Shown here: in pieces, positions 34,632-43,335 of the stretch
Position numbering within the stretch: the stretch's first letter is position 1
Layout: every line of letters starts with the position of its first letter
Assembly (NCBI RefSeq): GCF_027925445.1
Contig: NZ_AP027149.1
Coordinates: 2,492,501-2,556,500 of the forward strand
Reading direction: 5' to 3'
DNA length: 64,000 nucleotides
From: Methylocystis bryophila
GTDB lineage: Bacteria > Pseudomonadota > Alphaproteobacteria > Rhizobiales > Beijerinckiaceae
Position numbers and translations under genes: made by a program
Notes under the pieces: model-generated
Seen by the model: the letters and a program-made list of their open reading frames with translations, nothing else
Told to the model about the DNA's origin: nothing
The model's database searches: none

Positions 34632-34690
34632 TTAGCGCATGTCCTGGTGGGAGGACGGCTTCGCATTTTTCCGTGAAAAGCCCTAAGCGA
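34632..34690. repeat. degenerate dispersed repeat, copy 3
   Basis: TTAGCGCATGTCCTGGTGGGAGG, then CGGCTTCGCATTTTTCCGTG, resembles the inverted TAGAGCATGT...CCGGAAAAG module with several changes. It lies in the 317-base gap (34481-34797), which otherwise holds only divergent promoters. Confidence 0.45.
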
Positions 34691-34797
34691 CACGCCTCGA
34701 CTTTTGCTCGGACATGCGGCAAGGAGGCCAATGGCCCGGCGGCGGGACTTCGGCGAAGATTCTTTCGCTGGGAGAACATCTGAGACAAAGGAAAGCG

Positions 34798-37700
34798 ATG
34801 TCGGTATCGTCCGTCGAAACGAGAGCCAGACTTCGCAATTTCGAACGCGCCGCCATCGGCGCCGCCCTCGCGGCGACGGCGGCCTTCGAGGCTGCCCGGG
34901 GCGGCGGCCACGCTGCCCTCGCGGGCCTCGCGGCGGCCCTCGCCCTGCTGTTGCTTCGAGGCCGAGACCGCCCCATTTCCGTGAGGCTCGCCTATGCGGC
35001 GGTCGACTTCCTTGCCGTCGTCATCTTCTCGTCACTGATCGATCCCGCTCTCGCGCTGTGGAGCGCGCCGCAAAATCTCCCGAGCCTCTTCCATATGACG
35101 GCCGTGGGGGCGGGCGCATCGACATTTCTCTACGGCGCCGCGGTAGGAATTCTCGCGGGACGCGCGCCCTGGGCGATTCGCCTGGCGCTTTTCGCTTTGC
35201 CTTTCCTGTTCTGCCTGATTGTCGCGATCGGGTCGCCCGCGGAAGCGCAGATCGGATCGCTTTTCCTGCTGAAGCTCGACGTTCCGACGCCGTTCGCCGC
35301 TTTCGTCGGGCGAGTCTATATTCTCTTCCTTTTGAATGAGGCTGTGGTCGTGGGCGCGCCGCTGGCGCTCGGACGTTTCCTGCCGCGCGAATGGCGTCCT
35401 CATCTCGTCCTGTTCTTCTCGGCCGCGCTCGCAGCGCTCACGCCTTATGTGGCGAGCTCGGTGTCGCTCTTCATTGCCCCCAACCTGCCTTCGCCCCTCT
35501 CCGACGTCGGCGCGACGCTCGCCGCCGCGCTCGCGCAGGCGGGCCTTTGGGGCGAGACCTATCTCGTCACCCAGTCGCTCGCGGGACTCCTCGGCGGCAC
35601 CCCGTCGCTCGCCGTGATCGTCTTCGGCGACTGGAAGAACGGCGCGATGAAGGGCTTCGTCTACGGCCTCGTTTTCATGGGGCTAGTGCTTGCGGCGCAT
35701 CTCCTTCTGAGCCTGAAGCCGTTGGTTGCGCTCATTGTCGCCGCGCCGCCCATTTTTGGGGCTCTTCTTGGCGCGGCGCTTTTTCCGCTCGCGCGCGCAA
35801 TCCTCGAAAGCACGGACTCGACGCCCCCATTTTTCGGCCGGCTGCTGCAGGCCTACCAGCGCCGCACCAATTTCGCGCGCGGCCTTGTTGCGGGCGCAGG
35901 GGCCGGCGTCGCGCTCGCCGTCGCGCTCCCGCAGGCGGCGGGCTCCGATCGTTTCGTCTTCGGTTGCGTCGTCGGCGCGCTGGCCTTCGCAGGAGTCGAC
36001 GCCGCCTTCGACGCGCATGAGCTGTGGCGCGAGCGCCGTCAGCATTTGCGCAGCTGGCGAGTCTACACACTGGGCGCATTGCTCGGCGGGCTCGTTGCGG
36101 GGGCGATCGCCTGGTACCTCGATCAAGGTCAGATCGAGGTGATCCTCAACAAGTTCTACGCCTATGTCTCGCTCGACTACCCGGGCGACGGGCGTCCGGT
36201 GAATCCTTACATCATCCGGCCGCTCTTCTCGAAATGGGGCGCGACGGATCTGGGGCTTGCCGACGGGGGCGTGCGGGTCTTCTACGACGAGTCGCTTTCC
36301 GGCGTGATCCAATGGGTCTTCGCAGCGCCGCTTTTCTCGATCAATCTCTTCTTCCTGACCGCGCTGCTGCAGCGAAGCCTGCGGCCTCTGCGCCAGCTCG
36401 CCAGCCTCGAGGGGCTCGATCTGCTCGTCGAGAACGCCGTGCGCGTGCTGCGCTGGGGACTGTGGATGGCGCCGGTCATCTACTCCTTCCTGAAGGCTTC
36501 GGGCGATCCAACTTGGTACAATCAGGACGGGCTCGTGCGCACCTTCGTCGCGAGCTGGATGTCGGACTCCTTGCAGCCGAACGATTTCCGGCAATGGAGT
36601 CTCGACGTCTTCACGGCCCTCCTCGCCTTCGACGCGCTACGCGTGCTGATCTGGTTCGATCACATGGGGCTGCGCGTCGCGACGCTCGTCAATCTTTCCT
36701 TCGTCGGCGGCGACATCGCCGACGAGCAGGCGGCGCGTTTCCTCGGCAAAGCGCAGATCAGCCGCGCCATTCCGGAGGGCATCCGCCGCTTCGGCACCTG
36801 GGCGCCCTTGCTCCTGCCCTTCTACATCCCGCGCGGCGCCGAGTGGGACAAGGCCTGGAGCGCCGCGGAGCAGATGACCAATCTGCGTCCGCCGTCTTAC
36901 CTCTATCTGCTGAGCGGCTATCTCATCTATGTCGGCGTTCTGGCGCTCGCATTGATCATCTTTCTGCTCGCGCAGCTCTCGCGCGCGGGAAAATTCGTCA
37001 TCCCCGGCGTGACGGGTCCGGGCGGCGCGCCCGGATCGAGCCCGCTGCAGCTCACCAATGGGCTGATCACGAGCGAGTGGTTCGAGGACGGGCAGGGCTG
37101 CGCGCGCATCGAGGGCATAACGCGTGGCGGACCGCCCATCGACCTGACCCGTCGCCCTGACGACCACGCGCATCCACGCGGGCGCTTCCTCTTCCTCCGC
37201 GAGGAGAATTGCGTGCTCTGGTCCTTGGGCTCGGCGCCCACCTGTCGCGACGGCTCGACGGGCCCCGCCAAGGCCAATGTCACGCTCGAGCGCGAGGGCG
37301 AGAACGGCCTCGTGTTCAGGACGTTGCAGGAGGGGCTTGAAATCGAGGCGCGCGTATCGCTGTTCGCCAACGAGCCCGTCGAGTCGACGCGGCTGCGCAT
37401 CGTCAACTGCGAGGCGCGGCCCCGCAAAATCTTGCTCTCCTCACTGCGCGAATGGGTGCTGAACGAGACGGGCGTCGAAATGCGCGACGCCGCCTATAAT
37501 GCGCTCCATGTCGGCACCTGGTTCGTCAAATCGCTCAACGCCGTCTTCGCGCAGAACAGGCTGCTGAAGGGCGGCGCGCGCCGTCATGCCGATCGGCGCC
37601 TGTCGCCTGAGATCGGCTTTCACGCGATCAGCCCGGCGCCGGGCGCGCGCGTGAGGCTTCTCGGCTACGAGGACGTGAAGTCGCGCTTTTATGGATTTGG

Positions 37701-40281
37701 ACCGACCGGCGCGCCCGACAGCCTCGTGGGACTTGGCCCGTCGCCGCGAGCCCCCGAGGACGAAGGCCTGCTCTATGGCTTCGAGCCGATCGCGAGCTTG
37801 AGCTTCGAGATCGAGCTGCCGGCGTCTGGCGCCGTCGAGTTCGTCATCCTCGACGGCTGGGCGAGGAACATGGGCGTGGCCACCGAGACAGTGGCGCGCC
37901 TTCTGGGCGTCGCCCCCGCCACGCCGGAACTCCTCGATCGCGCGCTGTCGCGCCGGCGCAATCTGTTGCCGCCGGAACCGCCCAAGGAGCCGCGTTTCGC
38001 CTTCGCAGCGGACGGCCGCAGCCTCACGGTTGCGCAAGACACGCCGCGGCCCTTCTCGCATGTGATCGCCAATGCGCTCGGCGTCGGCGCCGTGCTGACG
38101 AACGACGGCGAGATCTTCTCCTTCTGCGGCAACTCGCGCTTGAACAGCCTCACGCCCTATAGGATGGGCGAGGGGCGCATGGCGCCGGCGGGGCAGGCGA
38201 TCTACGTCTTCGACCTGGCGCGCAAGGATCTTTTCACGCCGACCTTCACGCCGCTGCGCCGGCGCGACGCGCGCTACGAAGTGCGTTACGAACCGGGCGT
38301 CGCCATTTTTCGCTCGGAACGCGACGAATTGAGCCTGGAGCTGACGGTCTTCTGCGCGAAGTCGGCGCCAATCGAGTTCAAGCTCCTGCGCATCAAAAAC
38401 GGCGCGGACCACGAGCGGCTCCTGCAGATCGCGCCGATGCTCGAGATCGTGCTTGGCGAAACGCCGAGCGAGACGCTGGGCAAGGTGGAGGCGTCGAGGG
38501 ACGAGGATCTCAAAGCCCTTTACTTCCGCAATCCCCGAAACGATTTCGTGCAGGGGTGGGCCTTCGTCTCGACCTCACTCGACGCCGAATTCGCTGAGAC
38601 CTCGCGGCGACGCTTCCTGGGCCATGAGGCCCGCAACCCAGCCTTGCCGTACATGGTCGAGCACGGCCATCCGGACGCCGGCGCGCCGGAGCATGAGCGC
38701 AAGGTCGCCTCCTTCGTCGGCACGATCGACCTCGCGGGAGGCGCGGAAGCGCTCATCGTCCTCGCTCACGGTCAGACCGGCTCTCGCGAGCAGGCCGCCG
38801 CGATCGCCAAGCTCGCGCGCGACCCGGAATTCGCGCGAAAATGTCTCGCCGAGACCCGGGCAGGCTGGCTCGAGACGACTTCGGTGCTGCGGGTCGAAAC
38901 CAACCGACCCGAGTTCGATCGCCTCATCAACGATTGGCTGCCTTACCAATTGCTGGCGGCGCGTCTCTGGGGACGCACGGGGCCCGCGCAGCGCTCCGGC
39001 GCGACGGGCTACCGCGACCAGCTACAGGATGTGATCCCGCTGATCCTGCTCGCTCCCGAGCGCGCCAGGGAGCAGATCCTGCTGCATGCGCGCCATCAAT
39101 ATCTCGAGGGCGACGCGGCAAAATGGTGGCATCGGGCGCCGAACGGGGGCACCGGGCTCGCCGATCGCACCCACGCCTGCGACCCGCATTTGTGGCTGCC
39201 CTACGTCACGGCGCGCTACGTCAAGGGAAGCGGGGACTGGGCGATCCTCGACAGCGTCGAGCCTTTCCTCGAGGCGCCGCCCGTGCCGCCGACACAGGAA
39301 GGGGAGGCGACGGTCCCGCTCGCCTCGCGCGACAAGGATTCTCTTCTCAGCCATTGCGCTCGGGCCATCGATTACACATTGGACCGGTTCGGCGCCCATG
39401 GCCTTCCCCTCATGGGAACCGGCGACTGGGACGACGGCATGGACCGCGTCGGCGCCGGGGGGCGCGGCGAAAGCGTGTGGATGGGCTTCTTCCTGCACGG
39501 CATTCTCCTGGAGACGGGGCCCTTTTTCGAGGCGCGCGGCGATGCGAAGCGCGCCGCCCGTTATCGCGAGCGCGCCGAGAAGCTGCGCGAGGCGTTGGAA
39601 AACTGCTGGCGCGGCGACCGCTATGTGCGCGCTTTCGCCGACGATGGGCGGGAAATCACGCCGATGAGCGCGATGACCGCCTCCTGGCCAGTCCTTTCGG
39701 GCGCGGTGGAGACGGCGCGCGGCCGCGAATGCCTCGAACGCGCGCTCGAGGTTCTCGCGCGGCCCGATCGGATCCTACTCGTCAGCCCGGCCTATAGCGA
39801 GCACTCCAATCCCTATCCCGGGCGCAGCGCCGATTATCCCCCCGGCGTGCGCGAAAATGGCGGCCAGTATTCCCACGGGGTCTCCTGGTTTGTCGACGCC
39901 TTGGCGAAACTTGGCGCGCAAGCCAAGGAGCAGGGCGACGCGGCCGCCGCGCGCGCGCTCTTCGCTAAGGCCGCGCAAAGCTGGGTGGCGATCTCGCCGC
40001 TCTCGAAATTCGAGACGCTCGCCGCCGCGGACGTCTTCGGCCTCACGCCGCACCAGCAGCCTGCCGATGTCTATGAGGGCGAAGGCTATAACGGGCGCGG
40101 CGGTTGGTCCTGGTATACGGGCTCGGCTGCACGCATGATCTCGGCGGCTTGGGCGCTGCTCGGGATCGAGTTTACGAACGGCGAACTTACGCTGCGGCCC
40201 GACGCCTTTGAGTTAAAAGGCGATCTTCAGCTGAAAAGCGTGGTTTGGAACGGAAAGACCTTCGGCCCCGAGGGAGGGTGA
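34798..40281 (+). CDS. giant polytopic membrane protein with C-terminal GH94 glycoside phosphorylase
   Basis: About 1827 residues from the ATG at 34798 (AAGGA seven bases upstream; an in-frame ATG at 34714 lacks a ribosome site). Residues 10-730 contain a dozen or more membrane helices. From about 760 a beta-rich carbohydrate-binding region repeats twice, and the C-terminal (alpha/alpha)6 domain carries GTGDWDDGMDRVG (1541-1553) with the catalytic-acid motif GDWxDG of GH94. That half resembles the end of cyclic beta-1,2-glucan synthase (NdvB/Cgs). No GT84 glycosyltransferase is visible. It probably cuts or phosphorolyses a beta-glucan at the membrane. Confidence 0.85.
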   Translation: MSVSSVETRARLRNFERAAIGAALAATAAFEAARGGGHAALAGLAAALALLLLRGRDRPISVRLAYAAVDFLAVVIFSSLIDPALALWSAPQNLPSLFHMTAVGAGASTFLYGAAVGILAGRAPWAIRLALFALPFLFCLIVAIGSPAEAQIGSLFLLKLDVPTPFAAFVGRVYILFLLNEAVVVGAPLALGRFLPREWRPHLVLFFSAALAALTPYVASSVSLFIAPNLPSPLSDVGATLAAALAQAGLWGETYLVTQSLAGLLGGTPSLAVIVFGDWKNGAMKGFVYGLVFMGLVLAAHLLLSLKPLVALIVAAPPIFGALLGAALFPLARAILESTDSTPPFFGRLLQAYQRRTNFARGLVAGAGAGVALAVALPQAAGSDRFVFGCVVGALAFAGVDAAFDAHELWRERRQHLRSWRVYTLGALLGGLVAGAIAWYLDQGQIEVILNKFYAYVSLDYPGDGRPVNPYIIRPLFSKWGATDLGLADGGVRVFYDESLSGVIQWVFAAPLFSINLFFLTALLQRSLRPLRQLASLEGLDLLVENAVRVLRWGLWMAPVIYSFLKASGDPTWYNQDGLVRTFVASWMSDSLQPNDFRQWSLDVFTALLAFDALRVLIWFDHMGLRVATLVNLSFVGGDIADEQAARFLGKAQISRAIPEGIRRFGTWAPLLLPFYIPRGAEWDKAWSAAEQMTNLRPPSYLYLLSGYLIYVGVLALALIIFLLAQLSRAGKFVIPGVTGPGGAPGSSPLQLTNGLITSEWFEDGQGCARIEGITRGGPPIDLTRRPDDHAHPRGRFLFLREENCVLWSLGSAPTCRDGSTGPAKANVTLEREGENGLVFRTLQEGLEIEARVSLFANEPVESTRLRIVNCEARPRKILLSSLREWVLNETGVEMRDAAYNALHVGTWFVKSLNAVFAQNRLLKGGARRHADRRLSPEIGFHAISPAPGARVRLLGYEDVKSRFYGFGPTGAPDSLVGLGPSPRAPEDEGLLYGFEPIASLSFEIELPASGAVEFVILDGWARNMGVATETVARLLGVAPATPELLDRALSRRRNLLPPEPPKEPRFAFAADGRSLTVAQDTPRPFSHVIANALGVGAVLTNDGEIFSFCGNSRLNSLTPYRMGEGRMAPAGQAIYVFDLARKDLFTPTFTPLRRRDARYEVRYEPGVAIFRSERDELSLELTVFCAKSAPIEFKLLRIKNGADHERLLQIAPMLEIVLGETPSETLGKVEASRDEDLKALYFRNPRNDFVQGWAFVSTSLDAEFAETSRRRFLGHEARNPALPYMVEHGHPDAGAPEHERKVASFVGTIDLAGGAEALIVLAHGQTGSREQAAAIAKLARDPEFARKCLAETRAGWLETTSVLRVETNRPEFDRLINDWLPYQLLAARLWGRTGPAQRSGATGYRDQLQDVIPLILLAPERAREQILLHARHQYLEGDAAKWWHRAPNGGTGLADRTHACDPHLWLPYVTARYVKGSGDWAILDSVEPFLEAPPVPPTQEGEATVPLASRDKDSLLSHCARAIDYTLDRFGAHGLPLMGTGDWDDGMDRVGAGGRGESVWMGFFLHGILLETGPFFEARGDAKRAARYRERAEKLREALENCWRGDRYVRAFADDGREITPMSAMTASWPVLSGAVETARGRECLERALEVLARPDRILLVSPAYSEHSNPYPGRSADYPPGVRENGGQYSHGVSWFVDALAKLGAQAKEQGDAAAARALFAKAAQSWVAISPLSKFETLAAADVFGLTPHQQPADVYEGEGYNGRGGWSWYTGSAARMISAAWALLGIEFTNGELTLRPDAFELKGDLQLKSVVWNGKTFGPEGG

Positions 40282-40508
40282 TAGAAAAAATTCGCGCGGC
40301 GACGCGCTGTCGCTGGATCGTCACGTGACAGGTCAAGACGTTGTTTTTGCGGATGAAGCCTGCGCGGCGCCTGAACGGGCGTCGACGCAGGCTCGAGTCT
40401 GGAGGCCATTTTTCTCGCAGCTGTTGCGCCTGGGCCACAGTCTTGCCTGCCTTCGCATGCTACCGTGATGACGTCGATTGATTCACTCTCGACATCCTCC
40501 CTCGACTC
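40282..40508 (+). other. untranslated spacer between the GH94 gene and its terminator
   Basis: About 230 bases lie between the GH94 stop codon and a strong terminator on the same strand. No coding frame is convincing. It may be a long 3' UTR or hold a small RNA ending at the terminator. Confidence 0.35.
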
Positions 40509-40534
40509 GGGCCGCCAATTGGCGGCCCCTTTTT
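40509..40534 (+). terminator. rho-independent terminator
   Basis: GGGCCGCC (40509-40516), AATT, GGCGGCCC (40521-40528) is a perfect 8-bp stem with a four-base loop, followed by CTTTTT. The T-run is on the + strand side only, so it ends rightward transcription. Confidence 0.85.
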
Positions 40535-40582
40535 CCTCGGCCGACGGGCCGGCGCTGAACGGGGTCCTTCTCGCGGGCTGCC

Positions 40583-42460
40583 CTAAATTTCGACCTGTCC
40601 TCCCAGCTCGACGACGCGCCCAGGCGGAATTTTGAAGAATTCAGTCGCGGGGAGCGCATTGCGGTGCAGAAGGCGAAAGACTTCGAATCTGAAGCGGCGC
40701 CATCGTGAGGTCGTCTTCGTGACGAGCGTGAAGCGGCCCGAAAAGAACGACGTGTCCTCCTCGTTGAATTCGATCGGGCAGCCGTAACACTCCCAAAGAA
40801 GAGCTCGCGGCACGTCGGGGCCCTCCATGAAGCCGTAATGGACGAGGAGGGTGTAGAATCCGTCGTCAAGGACCTCGGACTGGATGCGGCGCTCTGGCTC
40901 GACTCGCGGGACGTGTTCGGTGGCGACCTGCAGGAAGACGACCCGCTCATGCAGAACCTTGTTGTGCTTCAGATTGTGTAGCAAGGGCACGGGCGCGACG
41001 TCGCGCCTGCCGCAAAGATAGACGGCCGTCCCCGGAACCCTCTCCCTGTCTCGGAACTGCCTGATGCAGTCGGTCAGCGGAATGGTGCCGCGCTCCAAAG
41101 CGGCGCGGATGGCGGCATAGCCTTCGTTCCAGCAGCTCATGAGGAAGAAGAGAATGGTCGCGACGACGAGCGGAATCCATCCGCCTTCGAAAAACTTGAC
41201 CATGTTGGCGGCAACATAGGCGCCGTCGACAGTCACGAACAATCCCGCGACGATCAGGCTGATGGGGAGGCTCCAGCGCCACACTTCTCTCATGGCGACG
41301 AACATCAGCGCGCTCGTCAAAAGCATCGTCAGCGAGACGGCGATGCCGAAGGCGGCGGCGAGCTTGTCCGACGATTGAAAGGCGACGGTGAGAATAAGGG
41401 TCAGCGTCATCAAGGCCCAATTGACGAAGCCGACGTAAATCTGGCCGTAGCTTTCCGCGGAAGTCTGCGAAATGCGGATTCGGGGCAGCAGCCCAAGCTG
41501 AATGGCCTGGCGCGTCATCGAGAAGGCGCCCGTGATGATCGACTGACTGGCGATGATGGTCGCCAGCGTCGCCAAGCCCACGAGCGCAAGCTGCAACTGT
41601 TCCGGGCAAAGGTCGAAGAAAGGGTTGGCGCCGAAAGCAAGGGGCGCGTCGACGATCAGGGCCGTTTGCCCGGCGTAATTGAGCAGCAGCGCAGGAAAGA
41701 CCAGGCTGAACCAGGCCGCGCGGATCGGGTTGCGGCCGAAGTGCCCCATGTCGGCGTAAAGCGCTTCTGCCCCGGTGGCGCAGAGAAATACGGCGCCGAG
41801 CACCAGGAAGCCGGAAAGCCCCTTGCCCGTGAGATAAGCAAGCCCGACGCCGGGATCGAGCGCCCAAAGCACGCTCGGATGCTTGATCACGCCAAGGACG
41901 CCAAGGCCGCCGATCACGACGAACCAGAGCGTCATGACGGGGCCGAAGAGGCGAGAAATTGTCGCCGTCCCCTTTGATTGCAAGGTGAAGAGCCCGACGA
42001 GCACGACGACCGACAGCGGGACGATATAGGCGGCGATCGCCGGCGCCGGCGTCTTGAGGCCCTCCAATGCGCTCAGCACTGAAATTGCCGGGGTGATGGC
42101 GCCGTCTCCAAACAACAATGCGGCGCCGAGCATTCCGATGGCGATGATCAGCGGGCGGCGTCCATGCTTGACGCCGAGCAGGGACATGAGCGCGAGAATG
42201 CCGCCCTCGCCGTCGTTGTCGGCGCGCATGATGATCGCGACGTATTTGATCGAGGTAATGATCACGAGGGTCCAGACGATGAGCGAGAGGATGCCGAGCG
42301 CGTCCTCCGGCGACACCTCGCCTCCCGCCCAATCGATCGCGGTCTTGATCGTGTAGAGGGGACTTGTTCCGATGTCGCCAAAGACGACCCCGAGCGCGCC
42401 GAGCGCAAGCGCCCCGAGCCCTTTGCGCGGATATGCGCCGGCGTCCCGTGTGTCCGTCAT
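40583..42460 (-). CDS. kup: Kup low-affinity potassium transporter
   Basis: The 625-residue protein is of normal length for Kup/HAK. Signature segments are GVVFGDIGTSPLYT near the N-terminus, DNDGEGGILALMSLL, and FGDGAITPAISVLSALEG. Twelve helices are followed by a soluble C-terminal domain. It takes up K+ with H+ and probably works constitutively while Kdp covers K+ starvation. No regulatory element was recognised. Confidence 0.96.
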   Translation of the reverse strand: MTDTRDAGAYPRKGLGALALGALGVVFGDIGTSPLYTIKTAIDWAGGEVSPEDALGILSLIVWTLVIITSIKYVAIIMRADNDGEGGILALMSLLGVKHGRRPLIIAIGMLGAALLFGDGAITPAISVLSALEGLKTPAPAIAAYIVPLSVVVLVGLFTLQSKGTATISRLFGPVMTLWFVVIGGLGVLGVIKHPSVLWALDPGVGLAYLTGKGLSGFLVLGAVFLCATGAEALYADMGHFGRNPIRAAWFSLVFPALLLNYAGQTALIVDAPLAFGANPFFDLCPEQLQLALVGLATLATIIASQSIITGAFSMTRQAIQLGLLPRIRISQTSAESYGQIYVGFVNWALMTLTLILTVAFQSSDKLAAAFGIAVSLTMLLTSALMFVAMREVWRWSLPISLIVAGLFVTVDGAYVAANMVKFFEGGWIPLVVATILFFLMSCWNEGYAAIRAALERGTIPLTDCIRQFRDRERVPGTAVYLCGRRDVAPVPLLHNLKHNKVLHERVVFLQVATEHVPRVEPERRIQSEVLDDGFYTLLVHYGFMEGPDVPRALLWECYGCPIEFNEEDTSFFSGRFTLVTKTTSRWRRFRFEVFRLLHRNALPATEFFKIPPGRVVELGGQVEI

Positions 42461-42512
42461 CTTATTGGCCTCTCCGCAGATTGAACCGCGCCGGCGAATG
42501 CGAGAGCCGCAG

Positions 42513-42728
42513 TCAAGCCTGGCGGGTCTCCGGGGTGAACTCGTCGCCGAGGAATTTCCACAGCCTATTCAGCAGCCTGCGGGCAAGCTCGTCGCAATCC
42601 AGGCGTGCGGTGACATCCTCGACGGCGACGCCGCTGTCCGCACAATCGACCTTGTGCAATGCCTGCTCCCCGACGCCGCTTTCCGTAGGGAAAGCATAGC
42701 TCAAGCGTCGAGAGGATTGACCCCCCAA
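42513..42728 (-). CDS. possible 71-residue protein upstream of kup
   Basis: This short frame has GC-rich third positions over most of its length, like its neighbours, and ends 52 bases before kup. The sequence (ALHKVDCADSGVAVEDVTAR, then CDELARRLLNRLWKFLGDEF) looks globular but matches no family I know. It could be a small hypothetical protein or chance. Confidence 0.4.
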   Translation of the reverse strand: MGGQSSRRLSYAFPTESGVGEQALHKVDCADSGVAVEDVTARLDCDELARRLLNRLWKFLGDEFTPETRQA

Positions 42729-42840
42729 ACTTTTCCGTCAAACCCTTCCGCCCAGCGCCAGTGCGACAGCAAGTAATTGATTTCAGGAGATTATATCCTC
42801 GTTAACAAATGATGCGAGGTTCGGCCGAATTCCCGGGGAA

Positions 42841-42942
42841 ATGATAAGTCCCAAAAAGCTTCTCGAACGCTTTGCGAAATTTCTCAAAGACGATCCGATC
42901 ATCACCGTGAAGCTTGCCACGCATTTTGAACGCCCGATCTAG
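42841..42942 (+). CDS. possible 33-residue leader ORF before copC
   Basis: An ATG at 42841 behind GGGGAA opens a 33-codon frame (MISPKKLLERFAKFLKDDPI, ending ATHFERPI) that stops 36 bases before the copC start. It is basic and amphipathic. It might be a leader peptide or small protein; there is no family support. Confidence 0.35.
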   Translation: MISPKKLLERFAKFLKDDPIITVKLATHFERPI

Positions 42943-42978
42943 TTTCTGGTGGAGCTGCGTTTGGGAGACTGGTCGGTG

Positions 42979-43332
42979 ATGTGGAGACGTCTCGCCTATT
43001 CGATGATCTTGCTGATGTGCTTGAATTCACATGCACTCGCACATGCTTCTCTGCTCGAAGCCGTTCCCGCGCCCGGCGCCGTCGTCGCAGGCGACAACCT
43101 TTCGATCGAACTGCGTTTCGACAGCCGTCTCGATTCTCGGTTTTCCAGGTTGGAGCTCTTCAAAGCCGATGGCGGCGCAGCCGCGTTGACGCTGCTCGCG
43201 GCGGACACGCCGACCATCCTGAAAGCAAGAGCGACTGCGCTTGAGGAGGGAGCCTACGTTCTTCGTTGGCGCGTTCTGAGCGTCGATGGGCACGCCAATC
43301 AAGGCGAGATCAAATTCTACATCGGACGGTGA
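42979..43332 (+). CDS. copC: CopC periplasmic copper-binding protein
   Basis: About 117 residues from the ATG at 42979, giving a signal peptide (MWRRLAYSMILLMCL) cleaved before HASLLEA. The mature N-terminal His and the SVDGHANQGEIKF motif (Asp and His) form the Cu(II) site of the CopC family. Only the Cu(II) type site is visible; the Met-rich Cu(I) site is absent. It precedes copD by three bases, so the pair acts together. A GTG at 42949 is an alternative start. Confidence 0.92.
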   Translation: MWRRLAYSMILLMCLNSHALAHASLLEAVPAPGAVVAGDNLSIELRFDSRLDSRFSRLELFKADGGAAALTLLAADTPTILKARATALEEGAYVLRWRVLSVDGHANQGEIKFYIGR

Positions 43333-43335
43333 ACC

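Noticed and set aside
42372..42776. 134-codon + strand frame over the kup start
   Set aside because: It overlaps the kup N-terminus, which is well supported, and has no motif.
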